A DNA stretch of 11,517 nt from the NCBI GenBank assembly GCA_964477875.1, contig CAYZFR010000126.1, positions 1-11,517 of the forward strand. The letters are read 5' to 3'. The position numbers were made by a program, and so were the translations under genes. Shown here one piece after another: positions 7,099-11,517 of this stretch; positions within the stretch are counted from its first letter, which is position 1; the number at the start of each line of letters is the position of its first letter. The notes under the pieces are model-generated. The model did not search any database and had not been told where the DNA came from. It was given only the letters and a program-made list of their open reading frames with translations. The DNA is from Kuafuiihalomonas sp964477875 (GTDB taxonomy: Bacteria > Myxococcota > Kuafuiibacteriia > Kuafuiibacteriales > Kuafuiibacteriaceae).

Positions 7099-8012
7099 GG
7101 ACCTTCGTACTCGTCAATCCGAGCTCGGGGGGCGGCCGGACGGGGCGCCGGTGGCCGGAGCTGCGGCGGGCCCTGGACGAGCGCCTGGGCGACTGGCAGC
7201 ACGACTTCACCCTCGGTCCCGGGGACGCGACCCGCATGGCGGCGGAGGCGGTCGAGGCCGGCTACGAGGAACTGGTCGTGGTAGGTGGGGACGGGACGCT
7301 CAACGAAGCGCTCAATGGGCTGCAGGGCGGCGGCGGCCTGGCGCCGATCGTCTTCACCCCGGTTCGCTTCGGGACCGGCGGGGATTTCGCCCGCCACCTC
7401 GGTCTTTCGGGGCGGCTCCCAGCCGCCGTGGCCCACCTCGGCCGCGGAACCTGCCGCCGCATCGACGTGGGCCGGGTCCGATTCACGGGCGACGGCGGGG
7501 AGCCGCGGACCCGGCTGTTTCTCAACATCGCGAGCTTCGGCCTGTCGGCCGAGGTCGTCCGCCGGGTCGATGCCGGGAGCAAGCGCCTCGGCGCGGCGTC
7601 CTTCGGCGCGGCGCTCGGGCGCGCGCTCCTCGCCTACAGGCCGAAGGCGCTCCGGATTCGGGTGGACGGCGAGCTCTTCCACGAGGGCCAGGTGGTGACG
7701 GGAGCGGTGGCCAATGGAACCCACTTCGGCGGAGGCATGCAGTTCGCTCGAGGGGCTCGCTTGGACGACGGACTGTTCAAGATCGTGATCCAGACCAAGG
7801 TCGGACCGCGGGAGCTGCTCCGCGTCGACCAGCTCTACTCCGGTGCGCTTCATGCCTGGCCGAGCGTGAAGTCCATCGAAGGGCGCCGCGTACAGGTCGA
7901 GGCGATGGAGGGCGCCCAGACCGAGGTCCGGCTGGAGGTCGACGGTGAGCTTCCCGGACGCCTGGATGCCGACTTCGAGCTGTTGCCGGCTGCCTTGCAG
8001 CTGCGTTCCTGA
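7095..8012 (+). CDS. Lipid kinase of the YegS/diacylglycerol kinase catalytic family
   Basis: A soluble-type lipid kinase of 305 residues, the usual length for the YegS/DgkB/BmrU family, which phosphorylates a lipid hydroxyl (diacylglycerol or related) with ATP. Visible family motifs are VNPSSGGG (7-14), the nucleotide-binding GGDGTLNEALNG (64-75), FGTGGDFAR (92-100, usually GTxNDFAR; Asn is Gly here), IDVGR (123-127), LNIASFG (143-149), NGTHFGGGM (207-215), DDGLFK (224-229) and EVDGE (291-295). The GTG start at 7095 overlaps the stop of the upstream gene as GTGA, and the protein then begins RTFVLVNPSSGG, as expected for the family. The reading frame stays open far upstream, but that part is a shadow of the iron-sulfur gene. 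Coupling to an FAD/Fe-S pair suggests that its lipid substrate is made or used by the flavoprotein; this is inference. Confidence 0.93.
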   Translation: MRTFVLVNPSSGGGRTGRRWPELRRALDERLGDWQHDFTLGPGDATRMAAEAVEAGYEELVVVGGDGTLNEALNGLQGGGGLAPIVFTPVRFGTGGDFARHLGLSGRLPAAVAHLGRGTCRRIDVGRVRFTGDGGEPRTRLFLNIASFGLSAEVVRRVDAGSKRLGAASFGAALGRALLAYRPKALRIRVDGELFHEGQVVTGAVANGTHFGGGMQFARGARLDDGLFKIVIQTKVGPRELLRVDQLYSGALHAWPSVKSIEGRRVQVEAMEGAQTEVRLEVDGELPGRLDADFELLPAALQLRS

Positions 8013-8071
8013 ATCACGTCGCCATTCGTACGACACCGGGACGCCATGTTCATCGGGCAAGATTCGACTCG

Positions 8072-9142
8072 GTGAACATCGACTTTCATCACGCCGTCAC
8101 CTACGTGGTCGCGCGATACGCGGGCTTCGACGATCCCCGGGCTCGAACGGTGGCCCACGCCGCCCAGTACGTCGACGACGCGACCGACGAGGGCTTGGTC
8201 CTTTTCGACAATGGGGCCATGTATCGCCGTCTTGCCACCGCCCACCGCGCCCTGGACTACAAGAACTTCGCCGCCCTCGCGAATCGTCTGGTGTGGATCC
8301 CGTTCCACTTTCTTCCTGGGAACGCCGGTCTAGGCGAGAACCAGGATCCCGAAGGCAAGTTCATCCACAAGCTCATCACCCGGCCCAACAGCCTCGTCGC
8401 CCAAGCCCTGGTGCAGGAGACGATCGAGGAGCGCCATCGCCCCTATGGCCTGCACCGGCTGGGCATCCTCGCCCACGTCTTCGTCGACACCTGGGCCCAC
8501 CAGGGCTTCGCGGGCGTGAACCATCGGGTGAACCAAGTGCGGGACGTGCGTCAAAAAGGTGTACCGGACGAAGGCTTCAATCGGCGGATTTCGCGCTTCT
8601 TCCACGGCGTGGTCCATCAGTCCATGCCGCCCATCGGTCACGGAGCCGCCCTCTCGTATCCAGATCGGCCCTATCTGCAGTGGTCCTACGTCAACGGCCT
8701 GGAGCACGAGGTCGTCCGCTCGAACCCCGACGAATTCGTGGAGGCCGCCGACGAGCTGTGTCGGGTGTTTCGTCGCTTCCTGAGCGGGCGCCCGGACGCA
8801 GACGTGGGAGGTCTTCCACCCGAAGGGCGCGAGAAGATCGAGCTTCGCTTCCGGAGCTACGACGACGCTGACGAGCGGATCCGCCACAAGCGCTGGCTGC
8901 ACGACGTGGCCGAAGGCGCCTTCGACTTCGAGCCGGTCCGACTCGACTACATCGCCAAGGGGCCCGGCTCCTGGCGGGCGGCGGCGCTTCGCTACCCGGC
9001 CGCCAGCACCAAAGACCGCCGTTTCCCCTACGACGACGCGTTCCTGCAGAGCGACTGGAAGCTCTTCCACGACGCGGCGAAGGCCCATCGCCGCGCGGTG
9101 GTCGACGACGTGCTGCCGTCCTTCGGGATCTGCGTGGCCTGA
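8072..9142 (+). CDS. DUF6765 family protein, putative zinc-dependent phospholipase-C-like hydrolase
   Basis: A protein of 356 residues. It begins MNIDFHHAVTYVVARYAGF, then VAHAAQYVDDATDE (27-40), the characteristic opening of the DUF6765 family. The core GILAHVFVDTWAHQGFAGVN (131-150) has an HxxxDxxxH pattern, and a later PPIGHGAALSYPD (186-198) adds another conserved His. Such spaced His/Asp residues in a helical protein resemble zinc-dependent phospholipase C and S1/P1 nuclease folds; the enzymatic role is inferred, not shown. No signal peptide or membrane segment is visible. The start is GTG at 8072, the only one that fits the family N-terminus; no good ribosome-binding site precedes it. 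It lies 59 bp after the lipid kinase in the same direction, so operon membership is possible but less certain than for the three upstream genes. It converges on the next gene with 2 bp between stop codons. Confidence 0.85.
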   Translation: MNIDFHHAVTYVVARYAGFDDPRARTVAHAAQYVDDATDEGLVLFDNGAMYRRLATAHRALDYKNFAALANRLVWIPFHFLPGNAGLGENQDPEGKFIHKLITRPNSLVAQALVQETIEERHRPYGLHRLGILAHVFVDTWAHQGFAGVNHRVNQVRDVRQKGVPDEGFNRRISRFFHGVVHQSMPPIGHGAALSYPDRPYLQWSYVNGLEHEVVRSNPDEFVEAADELCRVFRRFLSGRPDADVGGLPPEGREKIELRFRSYDDADERIRHKRWLHDVAEGAFDFEPVRLDYIAKGPGSWRAAALRYPAASTKDRRFPYDDAFLQSDWKLFHDAAKAHRRAVVDDVLPSFGICVA

Positions 9143-9144
9143 GC

Positions 9145-10521
9145 TCAATGCCAGGTGGCAAAGAGCGCCTCGCTGCCGCACATGGGGCAGGGGGCCGGCA
9201 CCTTCGCCTTGTCTCGAGCCACGCGAAGACGGATCGCCGCCGCTTCGATGGCGGGGCCGAGGTCGACGCCGCGGGGGCGCTCTTTCGGCGCATCGAGCCA
9301 ATGCCGCGCCATCTCCACCAGGCGGATGGCGGGCACCTTCTTTTCGCCCATCAAGACCTCGGCCGCCTCCAACTCACCGTCGGGTCGGGGCTCCACGACG
9401 GAGCTGAAGCTGCCGCCGAAGCGGTCGAAGGTCGTCTTGCGGACGAGGACTTGCCGAAGTTCTTCCGGAAGTGGCCTGACCGGCACTGGCCCCAGGAACG
9501 CGCCGCAGGAGGTGCAGCGCACGACCAGGGTGTTGGGATCAGGCGGGGTGTCGGGGGGCGGCGGCAGACCGGCGAAGCCTTCGATGTCCAGCAGCGACTC
9601 TTCCTCGACCTCGATGTCCAAGGACAGATCGCCGGTCTGGTCGTCGACCTCGAAGCCCATCGGGACGTCTTGGGTAGCGCCATCGGTCTCTGCTTCGCCG
9701 GCGGGCTCGGCTGACCCGGCAGGGGGACCGGGCGGAGGTGAATCGGTCTGCGGAGGGGGTGCCGCCCTGGAGACGCCGCGCCCCTTTTCGGGATGGACGA
9801 CCAGATCCATGGTCTCGCTCGGCTGGCCGGTCTGGACGAACTCGTAGAAGCGCTGCTCCAGCTTCGGCGTGAGCGGCGAGATCTCGATGTTCATCCCTCG
9901 CTGTTCGGCGTCGACCTTCGTCACCTTGCCGCGCACGAGAAACTCTCGCTCGGACTCGGGATGGATGAGGATCAGCGAGACGTTCGAGCCGGCGGGTCGG
10001 GTGAGCGGCGTGGTCATGAAGACCTGTCCCGTTCGTAGTCGCCGCTCGAAGAATTCGGTGAGCTGCTTGGTGCCCTTCAGCTTGATGAGGAAGGTGGCAC
10101 CGTCGTCATCCGATGGAGCAGCGCCCTGGGTCCGAGGCCGAGTGCCGGTGGCGACGGCGGACAGGTACGCGTCCCAGCGGGCTTTGGCCGTCGAGGCGAG
10201 GGCGAAGAACTGGACGCCGGCGCCGACGACACCGGTTTCGTCCACCTGCCGGGTGACGAAACCGGTCGCCTCGAGGGGTCCGTCGGGCATGTCGAGGGTG
10301 AAGCGTAGGAGCAGTCGCTCGGGTGGGGGCGGGTCCAAGAGGATGAACAGTCCGTGGCGAGACACGTCTTTGGTGCGGCCCCGCGTCCGCTGCCCGCCCC
10401 GGAAAACCTCTAGCGCAAGCTCAGCGGGGTAGCGTTTGCTTCGGCGTTGCTCGCCACCTCCGGCAGGCATGCGCAAAGTTTGGACGATCCCCGACCATTC
10501 GCAAGTTCCTGCCGCACCCAT
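9145..10521 (-). CDS. Tandem PilZ-domain c-di-GMP receptor with C-terminal zinc-ribbon-like region
   Basis: 458 residues from the first ATG; the ATG at 10470 (residue 18), directly before GGGEQRRSKRYPAEL, is an attractive alternative giving 441 residues. Residues about 25-120 are a canonical PilZ domain, with R26-x3-R30 and D52-x-S54-xx-G57, the c-di-GMP-binding motif. Residues about 141-235 form a second PilZ-like domain without that motif (ATFLIKLKGTKQLTEFF, then TGQVFMTTPL and GMNIEISPLTP). A Pro/Glu/Asp-rich linker (about 235-330) leads to a C-terminal part with CTSC at 336-339 and CPMC at 445-448, which together could bind one zinc. The protein has no membrane segment and probably acts as a c-di-GMP-responsive adaptor; its target is unknown. 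It belongs to a family of multi-domain PilZ proteins frequent in myxobacteria. No clear ribosome-binding site was found for either start. Confidence 0.88.
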   Translation of the reverse strand: MGAAGTCEWSGIVQTLRMPAGGGEQRRSKRYPAELALEVFRGGQRTRGRTKDVSRHGLFILLDPPPPERLLLRFTLDMPDGPLEATGFVTRQVDETGVVGAGVQFFALASTAKARWDAYLSAVATGTRPRTQGAAPSDDDGATFLIKLKGTKQLTEFFERRLRTGQVFMTTPLTRPAGSNVSLILIHPESEREFLVRGKVTKVDAEQRGMNIEISPLTPKLEQRFYEFVQTGQPSETMDLVVHPEKGRGVSRAAPPPQTDSPPPGPPAGSAEPAGEAETDGATQDVPMGFEVDDQTGDLSLDIEVEEESLLDIEGFAGLPPPPDTPPDPNTLVVRCTSCGAFLGPVPVRPLPEELRQVLVRKTTFDRFGGSFSSVVEPRPDGELEAAEVLMGEKKVPAIRLVEMARHWLDAPKERPRGVDLGPAIEAAAIRLRVARDKAKVPAPCPMCGSEALFATWH

Positions 10522-10670
10522 CGGCGTGGCCTATCTACCCCGATCTCTGTGACGGCCAGATGACAAGGGGTTCTTTCTGGTCCAGGACGCCAAGGAGCTG
10601 GTTCGAAGGTTCGGATGCGGTCGTTTCGGGGCTGGAAGAACGCCCCCTAGCCCCGTTATCGCCCCAGACG

Positions 10671-10901
10671 ATGGAACCGAAACCGAAGATTCGACGCCGA
10701 AAGAACTGCGAGCCGGGCACCGCCCGGACGTGCTCCCAGCAGGTCAAGGTCTCGATCCAGGACCGAGAAGCGATCGCCGCGCTGGCTCGGCTGGACGGCC
10801 TGACCCCGTCCACCTGGTGCTACGAAGCGGTCATGCGAGCGGTGGAGGCCAACCGACACCGCATCTATGAGCCCGATCTGCGGCTCGTGTCGGAGGGCTG
10901 A
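10671..10901 (+). CDS. Small ribbon-helix-helix-like protein, possible DNA-binding regulator
   Basis: A hypothetical protein of 76 residues. A basic N-terminus (KPKIRRRKN) is followed by QQVKVSIQDREAIAALARL (23-41) and a second helix after DGLTPSTW (42-49). The pattern of a short strand, helix, turn and helix fits Arc/MetJ-type ribbon-helix-helix proteins, which bind DNA as dimers. The frame continues upstream to an ATG at 10560 (113 residues). I prefer 10671 because codons 10560-10670 include AGG, ACA, CTA and TTA, which are rare in neighbouring genes, whereas usage becomes typical from 10671. Neither start has a good ribosome-binding site. No toxin partner is adjacent, so a solitary regulator is more likely than an antitoxin. 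Confidence 0.6.
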   Translation: MEPKPKIRRRKNCEPGTARTCSQQVKVSIQDREAIAALARLDGLTPSTWCYEAVMRAVEANRHRIYEPDLRLVSEG

Positions 10902-10910
10902 GGAACGCTA

Positions 10911-10921
10911 GGGGGGGGGGG
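10911..10921. repeat. Homopolymeric G tract (11 G)
   Basis: Eleven consecutive G residues lie in the 45-bp gap between the small ribbon-helix-helix gene (stop at 10899-10901) and the 3' end of the tRNA gene. The tract is outside any coding region I support. Runs of this length are prone to replication slippage and to sequencing error, so the exact count should be treated with caution. Confidence 0.9.
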
Positions 10922-10946
10922 CGTCGCGCTGCCCGCCGCTTTGTCT

Positions 10947-11019
<73 letters not shown>

Positions 11020-11033
11020 GTGAGGCCGTCGGG

Positions 11034-11060
11034 CGTATATGGATGATGCTCGTAGTGCAA
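11034..11060 (-). promoter_or_regulatory. Putative sigma-70-type promoter for the tRNA-Ala gene
   Basis: Reading leftward, TTGCAC (11060-11055) and TATACG (11039-11034) resemble -35 and -10 boxes with a 15-bp spacer, one or two bases shorter than ideal. The region is locally AT-rich against a GC-rich background. A start about seven bases after the -10 box would leave a leader of roughly 8 nt before the mature tRNA. The bases after the -10 (CCCGACGGCC) are GC-rich, like the discriminators of stringently controlled stable-RNA promoters. Confidence 0.42.
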
Positions 11061-11114
11061 CGAGATTCCTCCACAAATTTGCTCCTTCGCTCCGGACGAT
11101 GGTAGGTCCCGTCC

Positions 11115-11517
11115 ATGGAGACCGACGGCCGGCCGATCGCCGAGCTGGAGCTTCAGTTCGCCGAACGACCGGACTCCGACGCCTTCATTCCCCTCGCGAA
11201 AGCCTACCTTCGAGACCAGCGCCTCATGGAGGCGACGGTGGTCTGCAAAAAGGGCCTCAAGGCCCATCCCAACCGCCTGGAAGCCCGCCTGCTCATGGCG
11301 CGGATCCTGCGGGCGCAGCGCAAGATCCCACGGGCCATGGAGCAGGTCGAGCAAGCCTTGCGGGCCCATCCGGACGCGCCCGAGGCGCTCACCCTGCGGG
11401 GGAGGCTGCGGCTCGACGGGGAAGATCCGACCGGCGTGGACGACCTCCGGGCCGCCTGGGAACGGAGCCAGGGGGACGAGCTCGATTCCCAGGTCCACCG
11501 GATGCTTGGGGTCCGGA
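11115..11517 (+). CDS. Tetratricopeptide-repeat (TPR) protein, N-terminal part (runs off the window)
   Basis: The first 134 codons are open to the window edge with no stop. The product begins METDGRPIAELELQFAERPD. At least two TPR-like helix pairs follow: residues about 18-51 (DAFIPLAKAYLRDQRLMEA, then CKKGLKAHP) and 52-86 (EARLLMARILRAQRKIPRA, then QVEQALRAHP), with a probable third starting at 87. The Ala/Leu/Tyr spacing and the terminal HP of each repeat are typical. TPR domains form protein-binding superhelices. Similar N-termini (IAELE, then DSDAFIPLAKAYL) occur in uncharacterised myxobacterial TPR proteins. There is no signal peptide. The ATG at 11115 has a weak ribosome-binding site, AGG at 11104-11106, 8 nt upstream. 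The function of the rest of the protein cannot be seen. Confidence 0.88.
   Translation, partial: METDGRPIAELELQFAERPDSDAFIPLAKAYLRDQRLMEATVVCKKGLKAHPNRLEARLLMARILRAQRKIPRAMEQVEQALRAHPDAPEALTLRGRLRLDGEDPTGVDDLRAAWERSQGDELDSQVHRMLGVR

Noticed and set aside
9149..9160. TGCCAGGTGGCA inverted repeat as a terminator between converging genes
   Set aside because: The loop would be only two bases, or the stem only four pairs, and no U-run follows in either direction.
10560..10670. Upstream extension of the ribbon-helix-helix protein from ATG 10560
   Set aside because: It has several codons rare in this genome (AGG, ACA, CTA, TTA) and no recognisable pattern; kept only as an alternative start.

Overview
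This is a very GC-rich, tightly packed bacterial chromosome segment with strong G/C bias at third codon positions. Two PilZ-type proteins, a TPR protein whose start is of a kind seen in myxobacteria, and a DUF6765 protein suggest a Myxococcota/deltaproteobacterial host. That placement is an inference, since no 16S gene or other marker is present. I see no mobile element, CRISPR array or obvious island boundary.

Layout from the left. (1) The window opens inside the last codons of a rightward gene whose product ends in four RRDDRGG repeats and an RGG-rich tail, probably an RNA-binding protein such as a DEAD-box helicase. (2) aspS (aspartyl-tRNA synthetase) follows 32 bp later, with a small GC hairpin between a GGGAG motif and its start codon. 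(3) A leftward gene converges on aspS with only 5 bp between stop codons. It encodes a PilZ-like protein with a C-terminal helical-repeat domain. (4) Only about 11-38 bp separates that gene from a divergent rightward operon: a 931-residue double FAD-oxidase protein (AGPS-like half fused to a GlcE-like half), a GlcF/GlpC-type iron-sulfur protein, and a YegS/diacylglycerol-kinase-type lipid kinase. A DUF6765 protein with a histidine-rich, phospholipase-C-like pattern follows 59 bp later. (5) A second leftward PilZ gene converges on it; its product has a canonical c-di-GMP motif, a degenerate second PilZ domain and a C-terminal zinc-ribbon-like region. (6) A small ribbon-helix-helix protein, an 11-G tract, a leftward tRNA-Ala(CGC) with a plausible promoter, and the start of a TPR-protein gene complete the window.

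The most interesting block is the operon at 3171-8012 (perhaps to 9142). Flavin, iron-sulfur and lipid-kinase functions sit together, and the first flavin half carries signatures of alkyl-dihydroxyacetonephosphate synthase (ether-lipid synthesis) but has lost the residues that define that chemistry. A working hypothesis is a membrane-linked redox and phosphorylation system acting on a glycerolipid or hydroxy-acid substrate. The sequence alone does not prove the substrate. The tRNA, aspS and RNA-binding protein are housekeeping; the two PilZ proteins point to c-di-GMP signalling.
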